A DNA stretch of 42,562 nucleotides from Deltaproteobacteria bacterium (lineage in GTDB: Bacteria > Desulfobacterota > DSM-4660 > Desulfatiglandales > HGW-15): NCBI GenBank assembly GCA_019310525.1, contig JAFDEE010000037.1:1-42562 (forward strand), given 5' to 3'. This document shows positions 26,301 to 35,019 of this stretch, in pieces; the first letter of the stretch is position 1, and every line of letters begins with the position of its first letter. The notes beneath the pieces are model-generated. The model worked only from the letters and a program-made list of their open reading frames with translations, searched no databases and was not told the DNA's origin. A program made the position numbers and the translations under genes.

Positions 26301-26408
26301 ATCGGAGCCGAAAGGCAGAAGAGAAGGCTTCGAGCGGACGGAATCGAGTCCAGGGTCGTGGAGAGATACACGAGACGGGGCTTTGTTGAGAGAACGGTCT
26401 TACCTTAA
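23334..26408 (+). CDS. Wzz-type chain-length regulator / BY-kinase fused to two SPOR-like modules
   Basis: From the proposed TTG start the protein has 1024 residues. It begins with a membrane helix (about 19-39), a long charged coiled-coil periplasmic region (about 190-380), and a second helix (about 398-420), the Wzz/PCP topology of capsule and exopolysaccharide co-polymerases. The cytoplasmic bacterial tyrosine kinase domain follows: Walker A in TSASSGEGKTF (about 507-516), Walker A' VDADLRRP (about 535) and Walker B VILDTP (about 630). A third helix (about 752-770) then returns the chain to the periplasm, where a Ser/Pro-rich linker leads to two SPOR-like modules (about 866-935 and 945-1012) that could bind peptidoglycan. 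No C-terminal tyrosine cluster is seen. The longer frame to 23172 begins inside the repeat element, so a later start is favoured; GAGGGG lies upstream of the TTG. Confidence 0.83.
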   Translation: MSWKELYGLEIRHAVRHRVFLLVLIVVVCLLSSLLYSFLTAPSPHYVSRCTLLFEKRPLLPSSLSSGPLLQGEEYLFSQVSVIRSPGLILDALAALGEIPEAPSRGNGRLDPGSALRAEELLSRLSVKADPRGSTLGIEVTADDPRRSRNMAEALVRAYLRHREKTAKSSLQKSLEAIEKQIEEVSLEVKKARESLESYLLENGVFDPELRGKSLSRERERIREKSRGLLLEKQRLQAVLSRLQVFTRHLEPPSVDFHTDKAGPEYAKLNRTLLALLKERAKALGNPPIPKRSKLERKIKAISQKMTNLLSRRIRGMEDEIKGLQEKESELSFELESLLKRRLEVEGLKLELKGRRETLLLLEKKKVEMLAGGSGDDWSVKILQPPSLPREPVSTPNHAAAGILGAMAGLVIGLATIFFLEHFSFPYRILEATEKALKIPVLGVIPRAGSLPDHPGEMGERSRGAPDLRSYLADHLSRDSQVAESFRALQVNVLQGGKGIKKTLLVTSASSGEGKTFTAVNLALVSAQAGIKTLLVDADLRRPRIARLFGIKEEPGLSDALLGAIHWRDARRTVTDLLMGSLTPDDLIRVRGLDHLDLLTAGRPVSNPIGLFQSGPLGTLMKEIQDSYDLVILDTPVCLSSAEVFLLGDIADEVLLVHGIGVTAGRLLKRASRVLGRAECPPLGLVLNGIRGRLGSWNGNWRVTKTPFPSEPGEESLRTGKEYFSREKDRTVPLKGDGSLLGALPSPRTPHLIVGLFFLGIGLLWLGGQLDHTPVPNDSLSSNPAAFREKQEIDKTHPSETDKAGLTLKSSGTSTESLPALPPVTASSSAPSASREKAKNPPKVQTLPMAKEKTPSPPISSSPPSLLPYSLYLGSFKTLKRAEKAVSIYSRKGLSPYWTRVYFKEKGWWYRVYAGTFRDRMEAEAVLNGLDLKEAEIKMTRYANLVGEYSDAGELKDRMDQLRKLGYCPYTLPEPGGRTRLYVGAYLTRIGAERQKRRLRADGIESRVVERYTRRGFVERTVLP

Positions 26409-26504
26409 AATATGGGAGCAGAATCCGCGGGCCCCGATTTTTACTCCTTGTCAATGGCTCCGGCTTCCACTATGATTTCAGGTATGTGATTTCCCCTATC
26501 GGGC

Positions 26505-27946
<1,442 letters not shown>

Positions 27947-28421
27947 GGTAGGGCCGAAGGGATTCCCAACGCTTCCTCCCCGCGGCATTTCACTGCAGAA
28001 AACGAGTCTATCCGCGATGATCTCATCTCCCGGAAGAACCAAGCGAAAAATCCGTGGATATCTCGCAGCTGGAACACGGGTCGAGATCTTTGAATCCGGA
28101 TCTCGCAAGGGTGTCTCTACCAACGGCCCGGGCCTACCGGCTGCTGGCTCGGAAATTCAGCTTCGCTCAATCAGGGAAAGGATTTCGTCTCCATAGCTGC
28201 AAGTGGCAGGGCTTCTCCATGTACTTGCAAGATTCGGGTTGAAAAACATTCAATTTTGTTCAAGCCCAAAAAAGACGATAATTTTGGCTGTCTTACGCAG
28301 AATGCCAAATGGAACAGGCATCCACGTTGTTGAATAGAGGGCCGGAATTTGTCCGTGTGTAGCGACGACTCCTTACCTCCCTGACGGGTTCCCGGTTTGA
28401 GCCTGACTTGAAAGATTGAAT
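27947..28421. other. Intergenic region before the ATPase/TOPRIM-like pair
   Basis: No gene is supported in this 475-bp gap. It contains a decayed family-A repeat from about 28239 and small hairpins such as TGCAAGT/ACTTGCA near 28198-28230. A 62-codon plus-strand frame (28054-28242) has no family resemblance. Confidence 0.45.
28239..28407. repeat. Decayed family-A repeat element
   Basis: TTGAAAAACATTCAATTTTGTTCAAG (26 bases from 28239; key core TTGAAAAAC and TTGTTCAAG) matches the left part of the full copies, and TTTGAGCCTGAC at 28396-28407 matches the middle. The outermost GAGACC and the right end are lost and the interior has diverged. It ends just upstream of the AAA ATPase start, marking the left border of the inserted pair. 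Confidence 0.5.
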
Positions 28422-29585
28422 ATGAACAAGAAAAAAAAGATTGCAGTGAGATTTATCGCTATATCGCTTGAGAATTGGAAAAATTTCGCCCACGTGGAGG
28501 TCCCTCTTCAAAGGCGTGTTTTTCTTGTGGGCCCTAACGCGTGCGGCAAGTCCAATTTTCTTGATGTGTTTCGATTCCTGCGCGACCTTGCCTCTTCAGG
28601 CGGAGGATTTCAAGAGGCCATAAACAGACGAGGAGGGGTAAGTGCCATTCGTTGTCTCGCTGCACGGCGCAACCCCGACATTGCCATCTCCGTCGTTGTA
28701 AAAAGCGGACAGGATGAACCTCGTTGGGAATACGAATTGCGTTTTCACCAGGACAGCCAGCGTCGTCCATTAGTTCGTAAAGAAAAAGTAATTTGTGACG
28801 GCCGGACAATTCTTGAGCGCCCGGATAAAGATGATCGCCAAGATACCGAGCGATTGACACAGACATATTTGGAGCAAGTTAACGTAAACCGTCAGTTCCG
28901 TGAACTCGTCGAGATTTTTCAGTCGATACGATACCTTCACATAGTTCCACAACTCATTCGAGAACCGGACCGTTCTATAGGTAGGACCAGCGATCCCTAT
29001 GGAGGTGATTTTCTGGATCAGATTGCGAAAACTGCGGAGAAAACGCGCAATGCGCATCTGAGAAAAATCCAGGAAGCCCTTCGCGTGGCTGTGCCACAAT
29101 TAGGAAAGATAGAGATTTGGCGCGATGAAAGAGGTACTCCACATTTACGCGGCAAACATGAACACTGGAGGCTCAAAGGAGCATGGCAAACCGAAAAGGA
29201 GTTTTCCGATGGAACTTTACGGTTAATGGGCCTTCTGTGGGCCACACTGGCTGGAACAGGACCACTACTTCTTGAGGAGCCAGAACTTTCCCTGCATCCC
29301 GAAATCATCCGCTTTTTGCCACAGATGTTTGCCCGGCTCCAACGTCAAAGCAAAAGACAAATCATTGTCAGCACCCATTCCTCAGACTTATTGCGGGACG
29401 AAGGAATCGGACTGGATGAAGTCTTGTTATTGAAGCCCACGACCGAAGGAACGGATATAAAAACGGCGGATGCTTTTGAAGAAATTCCCGTGCTCTTGGA
29501 AGGAGGGATAACCCTCGCCGATGTTGTTATGCCCAAAACTCGGCCAGAGAACCCGGAACAACTTATGCTCTTTGGAGATGCATGA
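28422..29585 (+). CDS. AAA15/OLD-like ATPase, first gene of a candidate defence pair
   Basis: This 387-residue protein is an ABC/SMC-like ATPase of the AAA15 or OLD/RecF-like kind. It has Walker A GPNACGKSN (37-45), a signature-like FSDGTLRLMGLLWA, Walker B LLLEEPELSLHPE and the H-loop IIVSTHSSDLL. Such ATPases without a fused nuclease are commonly paired with a TOPRIM-type or other effector gene in anti-phage systems; here the next gene fits that role and its start is two bases past this stop. The codon usage is visibly more AT-rich than in neighbouring genes, suggesting transfer. The ATG at 28422 has only a weak GAAAGA upstream. Its target and effect are unknown. Confidence 0.85.
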   Translation: MNKKKKIAVRFIAISLENWKNFAHVEVPLQRRVFLVGPNACGKSNFLDVFRFLRDLASSGGGFQEAINRRGGVSAIRCLAARRNPDIAISVVVKSGQDEPRWEYELRFHQDSQRRPLVRKEKVICDGRTILERPDKDDRQDTERLTQTYLEQVNVNRQFRELVEIFQSIRYLHIVPQLIREPDRSIGRTSDPYGGDFLDQIAKTAEKTRNAHLRKIQEALRVAVPQLGKIEIWRDERGTPHLRGKHEHWRLKGAWQTEKEFSDGTLRLMGLLWATLAGTGPLLLEEPELSLHPEIIRFLPQMFARLQRQSKRQIIVSTHSSDLLRDEGIGLDEVLLLKPTTEGTDIKTADAFEEIPVLLEGGITLADVVMPKTRPENPEQLMLFGDA

Positions 29586-29586
29586 G

Positions 29587-30210
29587 ATGTCAGGAGTGGT
29601 TGTTATTTCGGCTGCTGTTGAAGGGATGGTTGATGAGGCAGTGATTCGTAGGCTCTTACATAATATGAACGCGTCATTGGGATCTGTCTATGGAAAGAAC
29701 GGCAAACCTCGACTTCATAAAGGCATTAAAGGTTATAATAATGCAGCCCGTTTTTCCCCATGGCTTGTTCTCGTAGATTTGGACCAGGACTTTGATTGTG
29801 CACCGCTTTTGCGAAATACGTGGCTCCCCGCACCAGGATCACATATGTGTATCCGCGTTGCAGTACATGAAGTAGAAGCGTGGTTGTTGGCAGACCGTGA
29901 GAGCATGGCTGATTTCCTTAGTGTGTCATACTCAAAAATCCCGAAAGATCCTGAAACCCTGGGCAATCCCAAAACAACGATTGTCAATCTTGCCCGTCAA
30001 TCTCGACGTCGTAATATCCGTGAGGATATGGTGCCAAGACCAGGCAGCAGCAGGGAAATTGGACCTGCCTATTCTTCACGTTTAATCGAATTTGTCTCTA
30101 AGCATTGGCGACCTGAGGTGGCCCGCAAGCGCTCTGACAGCCTTGACCGAACAATTCATCGCTTAAAAAACCTTATTAGCAGATGGCAAGCAAAAGGTGG
30201 TCGTCAATGA
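29587..30210 (+). CDS. DUF4276/TOPRIM-like protein, partner of the ATPase
   Basis: This protein of about 207 residues begins VVVISAAVEGMVDEAVIRRL, with E12 in a TOPRIM-like position, followed by LVLVDLDQDFD with D64, D66 and D68, the arrangement of acidic residues of a TOPRIM-type metal site. The VAVHEVEAWLLAD segment (about 91-103) resembles the family I know as DUF4276. TOPRIM-like partners of AAA15 ATPases act as nucleases in several anti-phage systems (OLD, Gabija and PARIS are related designs). The ATG at 29587 lies nine bases after GGAG and one base past the ATPase stop; ATG 29578 overlapping that stop is the alternative. DUF4276 assignment is from memory and nuclease activity is inferred. 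Confidence 0.72.
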   Translation: MSGVVVISAAVEGMVDEAVIRRLLHNMNASLGSVYGKNGKPRLHKGIKGYNNAARFSPWLVLVDLDQDFDCAPLLRNTWLPAPGSHMCIRVAVHEVEAWLLADRESMADFLSVSYSKIPKDPETLGNPKTTIVNLARQSRRRNIREDMVPRPGSSREIGPAYSSRLIEFVSKHWRPEVARKRSDSLDRTIHRLKNLISRWQAKGGRQ

Positions 30211-30292
30211 ATATCTCGTGCCCACACTTCATTCAAGTGGCAGCGCCGATCCGGGAGATATCGGCTGAAAGCCTGGTGTATAGGGACTTAAA

Positions 30293-31126
30293 TCACGGGC
30301 ATATCTCCTCATCTAATCCTTTGCGGGCAGGGGGGCCAAGGACGCCTTGGTGCGCCATTGCATTCGTTTCGTTGGCCACTGACCCCAAATCTCCCCTTTC
30401 ATACTGAAGAATGGCCGCAAGGACCAAACCGGCCGTCTCGGCCCGGAGAATCCTCCTTCCCAGGGAAACCGCTATGATACCGCTCTTCCGGGCCAAGGCC
30501 GCTTCCTGCTCCGTGAAGCCGCCTTCCGGGCCCACGATGGCGAAAAAACTCCGTGAATCCGGATGGCGGGAGAGAACCGCCTTGAGATCCTGATCCTGCT
30601 CCCCTTCCCAGAGCATGAGCTTCAGGTCACTTCGCTTTCGCCCGTAGGCAAGCAGTTCCTCGAAACCGAGAAGCGGGCCGATCTCCAGGGGCCTTTCCCG
30701 GTCGGACTGCTTGGAGGCATTACGGGCGATCTCCTTCCAGCGTCGGCTTTTCGAGGCGAACTGCTCTCCCTTGAGCCTGATCACGGTCCTTTCGCTGGCA
30801 AAGGGAACGATCCTGTGTACCCCCAGTTCCGTGGCCTTCTGAACAAGGAGATCCATGGAACGGGACTTCAGGATGGCCTGGCACAGGGTAATTTCGGCCG
30901 GCGAGGTCGCGGGGGAGGGGATGGGCCTCTCGAGGAGGACCGTGACCTCCCTTCTGCTGCAGGATTGAATGGAAACCTGATACCGGGATCCTTTCCGGTC
31001 CATAAGGACAAAACGGTCCCCCGGCCCCATCCGAAGGACCCTCAGGATGTGCCTGGCCTCACTTCCCCCGATGACACAAAGTCCATTTTCTTCCTCCTTG
31101 ATCTCTTCCACGAAAAAGCGTCTCAC
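30293..31126 (-). CDS. rsmE: 16S rRNA (uracil1498-N3)-methyltransferase RsmE
   Basis: This 277-residue enzyme methylates U1498 of 16S rRNA using S-adenosylmethionine. The N-terminal PUA-like region (MRRFFVEE, EARHILRVLRMGPGDRF) is followed by the SPOUT domain with LVQKATELGV, IVGPEGGFTEQE and SLGRRILRAETA, which form the knotted cofactor site. Length is slightly above the usual 240-250 owing to a short tail. The GTG start has GGAGG in front. It lies 16 bp after the prmA stop, as in many genomes where the two are adjacent. Confidence 0.95.
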   Translation of the reverse strand: MRRFFVEEIKEEENGLCVIGGSEARHILRVLRMGPGDRFVLMDRKGSRYQVSIQSCSRREVTVLLERPIPSPATSPAEITLCQAILKSRSMDLLVQKATELGVHRIVPFASERTVIRLKGEQFASKSRRWKEIARNASKQSDRERPLEIGPLLGFEELLAYGRKRSDLKLMLWEGEQDQDLKAVLSRHPDSRSFFAIVGPEGGFTEQEAALARKSGIIAVSLGRRILRAETAGLVLAAILQYERGDLGSVANETNAMAHQGVLGPPARKGLDEEICP

Positions 31127-31142
31127 GAGAGAACCTCCACCA

Positions 31143-32030
31143 TCAGGGTCTACAGGCCACGAGGCAGGCCCATTCTTCTTCCAGGAAGATCTCCTCTTTT
31201 CGGTAACCGAGCCGATAAAGGGCCTCTTCCATCCTCGATACCTGCTCCTCGAGGATGCCTGAAAGGATGAGGATTCCCCGGGGTTCCTGTACCCTTGGAA
31301 AATAAGGAAGCAGCTCCAGCAGGGTATCCAGGAGGATGTTGGCCGTAATCAGGTGGAAGGGTTCCCGGATTTCTGACAAGGGGAGGGGAGAGAGTTCGAT
31401 GGAACGAGAAACGCCGTTAAGGGAGATGTTCTTCTCCGCCCAGCGCAAGGCCTCCGGGTCCATGTCGAGAGCCAGGATCCTCTCGGCCTTAAGCAGGGCC
31501 CCGTAAACGGCGAGAATCCCGCTCCCCGTGCCAACGTCCAGCATGGACCAGGGGTGATCGGGGGTGAATCGTTCCATGGCCCTCAGGCACATCCGGGTCG
31601 TGGGATGCTGTCCCGTACCGAAGGCGGGTCCCGGGTCGATATGGATGATATGGCCTCCGGGATTCTCCGGAACCTCCTCCCAGGCGGGGAGGATGGTGAG
31701 GCGGGGAGAAATTCGTTGGGATTGAAAAAAACGCCGCCATGAGTGGTTCCAGTCCCCCTCAGGGAGATCCTGGACCCTCACCCGGCAGGTGCGTGCTTCC
31801 GGGAAGATTTCAGCGAGTTCCCGGTAAAAGGCATGGATGCGCTTCTTCAGAAGGCCGGGCTCTTTGTTCCTGGGCCAGTAAGCCTTGAGAAGGGGACTCC
31901 CTAAGTCATCCGTCACCATACCCCGGCATCCGAGATCGAAGAGAAAGTTCCCGAGGGCCTCATGGGTGTCGGGGTGTGCTTCGATGGAAACTTCCAGCCA
32001 TCCCGGTTTTTCGTCCGTCGATGGAGACAT
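31143..32030 (-). CDS. prmA: Ribosomal protein L11 methyltransferase PrmA
   Basis: This protein of about 295 residues trimethylates ribosomal protein L11. Landmarks are WLEVSIEAHPDTHEALGNFL at the N-terminus, IDPGPAFGTGQHPTTRMCL, and the SAM-binding LDVGTGSGILAVYGAL, followed by ALDMDPEAL and ITANILLDTLLEL. The ATG at 32030 is chosen because GAGGG lies upstream and the family sequence begins just after it; the open frame to 32114 adds sequence without resemblance. It is followed by rsmE. Confidence 0.94.
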   Translation of the reverse strand: MSPSTDEKPGWLEVSIEAHPDTHEALGNFLFDLGCRGMVTDDLGSPLLKAYWPRNKEPGLLKKRIHAFYRELAEIFPEARTCRVRVQDLPEGDWNHSWRRFFQSQRISPRLTILPAWEEVPENPGGHIIHIDPGPAFGTGQHPTTRMCLRAMERFTPDHPWSMLDVGTGSGILAVYGALLKAERILALDMDPEALRWAEKNISLNGVSRSIELSPLPLSEIREPFHLITANILLDTLLELLPYFPRVQEPRGILILSGILEEQVSRMEEALYRLGYRKEEIFLEEEWACLVACRP

Positions 32031-32175
32031 CCCTGACGACCCTCTTTCCGGCCCGCCGTTTCCTGAGATTGAGATACCTGCGGCGCACCTTGCACAGGGA
32101 TAAGTGGAATCCACAGGCTGCTGTCGGCAGGCAAACGGATGGTTGGTTGGGGTGGGGGTGAAAACCGCCGCTCAG

Positions 32176-32199
32176 GCCCCCCGCCTGGAGGCGGGGGGC
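32176..32199. repeat. GC-rich 10-bp hairpin
   Basis: GCCCCCCGCC (32176-32185) pairs perfectly with GGCGGGGGGC (32190-32199) around a TGGA loop, between the zinc-ribbon gene and prmA. There is no T-run on either side, so it is a strong hairpin of unknown role, possibly ending the thiolase/DUF35 transcript. Confidence 0.5.
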
Positions 32200-32228
32200 G
32201 AAGATCATCCAGGACAGGCCGCCCGCGG

Positions 32229-32660
32229 TTAAGCCTTTTCAAAAACATAGTTGAGTTGCCCGCCGGGAAGCTTATTCACCACGGTCTTCATCTCGAGTCC
32301 CACGGAAAGCTCTTCATCCTTGATGCCGTCGGCGATCCTTCCAAACACCTTGTAATCCCCGTAATCCAGGAGCGCAATGGTGTAAGGCAGATCACCCTCG
32401 AACCCCACGGGGCCGTATTGCAGCTTACTGAAGGTCAGAAGTTTCCCTGTTCCCGTGATCTCAAACCATTCCATATTGCTGGAAAGGCAATGGTAGCAAT
32501 CGGCCCTGGGAGGGAAAAAGGTAAGACCGCAGTCCTTGCAACGAGTACCGGCGACCTTTCCGTCTTCCAGGAAACGGATGAAGTCGTTAGTTTTGGTGAT
32601 GGCGGTGAAACTCACCGTGCCGAACTTCTTGAATCGATCGTCTACTTCTCTCTTGGCCAT
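32229..32660 (-). CDS. DUF35-type zinc-ribbon/OB-fold protein, thiolase partner
   Basis: This 143-residue protein has an N-terminal rubredoxin-like zinc ribbon with CKDC (C41, C44) and CYHC (C55, C58), then an OB-fold. Such proteins bind acyl-CoA and partner with thiolase-like enzymes, channelling or activating CoA thioesters. Its start is two bases past the thiolase stop and has GGAGGG upstream, so the two are coupled. The pair probably acts in acetyl-CoA/acyl-CoA condensation or cleavage; the exact acyl group is unknown. Confidence 0.88.
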   Translation of the reverse strand: MAKREVDDRFKKFGTVSFTAITKTNDFIRFLEDGKVAGTRCKDCGLTFFPPRADCYHCLSSNMEWFEITGTGKLLTFSKLQYGPVGFEGDLPYTIALLDYGDYKVFGRIADGIKDEELSVGLEMKTVVNKLPGGQLNYVFEKA

Positions 32661-32662
32661 TT

Positions 32663-33832
32663 CTATTCCCTCCCGAGAATCGTGACGTTTCCGTACAGGC
32701 CCACTCCGCCGATGTTATGGATGAGCCCAATCGCGGGGTCCTTGACTTGCATCTCGCCGGCCTCGCCCCTGAGCTGCAAAACGATGGTGCGGATCTGGGA
32801 ACCGCCCGTCGCCCCGATGGGGTGTCCCTTGGAAAGAAGTCCGCCGTCCACATTTACCGGGATGCTCCCTTCCTTGTAAGTCTCCTTGCTCTTGATCAGT
32901 TCCTTGCCCTCGCCCGGTTCGGCGAACCCCAAATTCTCGTAAGCCATCATCTCCGCGATGGTGAAGCAGTCATGCACTTCCGCTACATCTACGTCCTTGG
33001 GGGTGATCCCCGCCATCTCGTAAGCCTGTCTCCCGGCCTCAATACCTACGTTCAGGCCTGTGAACATGTCTCTTCCCGCCATATTAACGGGTGCAGAGGC
33101 CGCGCCGATTCCCAGGATCCAAACCGGTTTCTTTGAAAAGGCCTTGGCCTTTTCCTCATTCGCCACGATGATACAGGACGATCCGTCCGCGTTGGCACAA
33201 CAGTCTCCAACCCTCAGGGGGCTGGCTACAGGGCTCGACATGGGGCTTTCCGGATCATTGAACATGTCCATGGTCACCGGCTTGCGATAAACGGCCTTTT
33301 CGTTGATTTGGCCGTAGGTGGCCGACTTGACCCGGATCAGGGCGAGATCCTCAGGGGTCGTTCCATACTTTTCAAAATGAGCCCTGGCATGAAGGGCGTA
33401 ATAGGCGGGCATCATGGTTCCAAAAGGGCTTTCCCATTGAATGTCCGCCCCCCGACCCATTCTCTCCTGGGACTCGGCTGAGGTGATCTCCGACATCTTC
33501 TGGAAGCCAAGCACCATCACCACGTCATGGAGGCCGGACTTCACGAGGGAATAGGCCAGCTTGAGTCCCGTGCTACTGGATGAGCACAGGGTCTCCACAT
33601 AGAGGGTCGGCTGAGGCGTGAGCCCCAGGTACTCCGCGATGACCCCTGCCGGGGACCTCTGTTTGTCATATTCCGGTGCCGAACAGATGACGGTGGCATC
33701 AATATCTTCCACGCTGATCCGGGCATCCGCCATGGCCTCCTTGAATCCTTCGAAGGCCAGCTCCCTGATCGATCCGGGATATCCCCGCACAAAGGCGCTC
33801 TGGCCGACGCCGATAATTCCTACTTTTCCCAT
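32663..33832 (-). CDS. Thiolase-family protein (SCP-X / acetyl-CoA acetyltransferase-like)
   Basis: This 389-residue protein is a thiolase of the kind that needs a DUF35 partner. The nucleophile cysteine is C83 in VETLCSSSSTGL; the other catalytic elements are EVHDCFTIAEMMAYE and GGLLSKGHPIGATGGSQI, with its histidine and surrounding glycines. It condenses or cleaves acyl-CoA substrates. The first gene of a two-gene unit, it has GGGGAGG before the ATG and a good promoter 210 bp upstream. Confidence 0.92.
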   Translation of the reverse strand: MGKVGIIGVGQSAFVRGYPGSIRELAFEGFKEAMADARISVEDIDATVICSAPEYDKQRSPAGVIAEYLGLTPQPTLYVETLCSSSSTGLKLAYSLVKSGLHDVVMVLGFQKMSEITSAESQERMGRGADIQWESPFGTMMPAYYALHARAHFEKYGTTPEDLALIRVKSATYGQINEKAVYRKPVTMDMFNDPESPMSSPVASPLRVGDCCANADGSSCIIVANEEKAKAFSKKPVWILGIGAASAPVNMAGRDMFTGLNVGIEAGRQAYEMAGITPKDVDVAEVHDCFTIAEMMAYENLGFAEPGEGKELIKSKETYKEGSIPVNVDGGLLSKGHPIGATGGSQIRTIVLQLRGEAGEMQVKDPAIGLIHNIGGVGLYGNVTILGRE

Positions 33833-34042
33833 TGGTTACCTCCCCGTACACATCTTTCGGTGTTCTCGTGACAGGCGGGCCCCTGGAGGCATCCATGGAT
33901 CCCGGATCGTTTCAGGCCTTCCGGGCAAGACGCTGTTCCTAGGGGGCCTCCCTTTCAAATGAGTTTTGCTTCTCCACAAGGGGCATAAGATCGACGACCA
34001 TTCCGCTTCGGAATGAGACCTTTCCCAAATGAGGCGAGAGAG

Positions 34043-34071
34043 AGTATAGGAGATGTAAAGGAGGGGGTCAA
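34043..34071 (-). promoter_or_regulatory. Sigma-70-type promoter for the thiolase/DUF35 unit
   Basis: On the minus strand TTGACC (34066-34071) and TATACT (34043-34048) are separated by exactly 17 bp and point at the thiolase gene, implying a leader of about 205 nt. A small hairpin CATTCCG/CGGAATG (33999-34015) lies within that leader. A CTACAAT repeat sits just upstream of the -35 box. Confidence 0.68.
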
Positions 34072-34104
34072 GCAAGAAAACCGCTACAATATGGCTACAA
34101 TGTC

Positions 34105-35010
34105 TCACTCGAACTCCTCCGATTCCTCAGCAGGATAGAAAAGATAGAGAAATTCCTCCTCAATCCGTTCCAGATCTTCCCTGAGCAGTATCTCCTCAGC
34201 TTTCCTGCGAAAGGCCATCGATCTCCTCTCCATGTTTCGTAGCATTTCTTCCACCCCATACTCCCTGAGCAAGGCCTTGACCTCCCTGAAGAGGGCTTCG
34301 CTCCCATAGAGAAAAAGACCCTCGCTCAGGATCTTGCAGGCCACCATCCGCTTGAAGGTGTCAAAACGAAGCTGTTCTCTCACCCTATCCAAATCTTTTA
34401 CCACATAATCAATTTCCTCACGGAGGTGTGGAGTCATGAGGAGACGGGTCTTTTCCCGGTAGATAGCCTCATCCAGCCGCTTCGCCATGGAATCCGGGAA
34501 GAGATCATCCACGATTACAACTATATCCATATCGCTTCCCCGGACCATCCTCCCCGTGCTCCTCTCGGGCCGTGGAACGTCGTGGGCCATGTTGTAGACG
34601 ATATCCCCGGCCAAGATAAAACAGGCCCGCTCCTTGATATCGGTCTCGTCCCGGAAACGGCTCGCGAGGGAAGAGACGATATTGTAAGCCAGGTCCAATT
34701 TCGACCTGCTGATCTCCTCGATCCGTGAGATAAGAGCGGCCCCCTTACGGGCAAGGGCCGCGGGATCCCCCGGGAGACCCACTACTGAGTAAGTGAGGAA
34801 CTCTCTCAGGATGGAGGGAGAGAGCCGGGCGTATCCTTCGATCCTGGAATCGAGGCGCAGGTACCGGGTTCCCACGTTTCGCACCACAATACGGCTGGAT
34901 CCCTTGCAAGAACGCCACAGAACGATCCCGCTCATCGAGGTGGCCTCCAGGAGTTCTTGGCCTGTCATGGGCCCCTTTTCTTCGATCAGCTCGATGATCT
35001 CCTTTTCCAT
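34105..35010 (-). CDS. Unknown protein with nucleotidyltransferase-like motif
   Basis: This protein of 301 residues is not recognised at family level. Residues 1-60 look like a winged helix (MTGQELLEATSMSGIVLWRS, then VRNVGTRYLRL). The middle has GRMVRGSDMDIVVIVDD, with S159, D160 and D162 spaced as in polymerase-beta-type nucleotidyltransferases. The C-terminal third is helical and strongly charged, ending in a glutamate-rich tail. It could be a nucleotidyltransferase-like regulator. The ATG at 35010 follows TAAGG, part of which is the stop codon of the upstream Cys-rich gene, so the two are coupled. Confidence 0.7.
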   Translation of the reverse strand: MEKEIIELIEEKGPMTGQELLEATSMSGIVLWRSCKGSSRIVVRNVGTRYLRLDSRIEGYARLSPSILREFLTYSVVGLPGDPAALARKGAALISRIEEISRSKLDLAYNIVSSLASRFRDETDIKERACFILAGDIVYNMAHDVPRPERSTGRMVRGSDMDIVVIVDDLFPDSMAKRLDEAIYREKTRLLMTPHLREEIDYVVKDLDRVREQLRFDTFKRMVACKILSEGLFLYGSEALFREVKALLREYGVEEMLRNMERRSMAFRRKAEEILLREDLERIEEEFLYLFYPAEESEEFE

Positions 35011-35019
35011 CAATGGGCC

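Noticed and set aside
28054-28242. 62-codon plus-strand frame
   Set aside because: No family resemblance, in a decayed repeat-bearing gap.
34011-34029. GAGACCTTT as another copy of the family-A left end
   Set aside because: Only nine bases match and none of the internal blocks follow.
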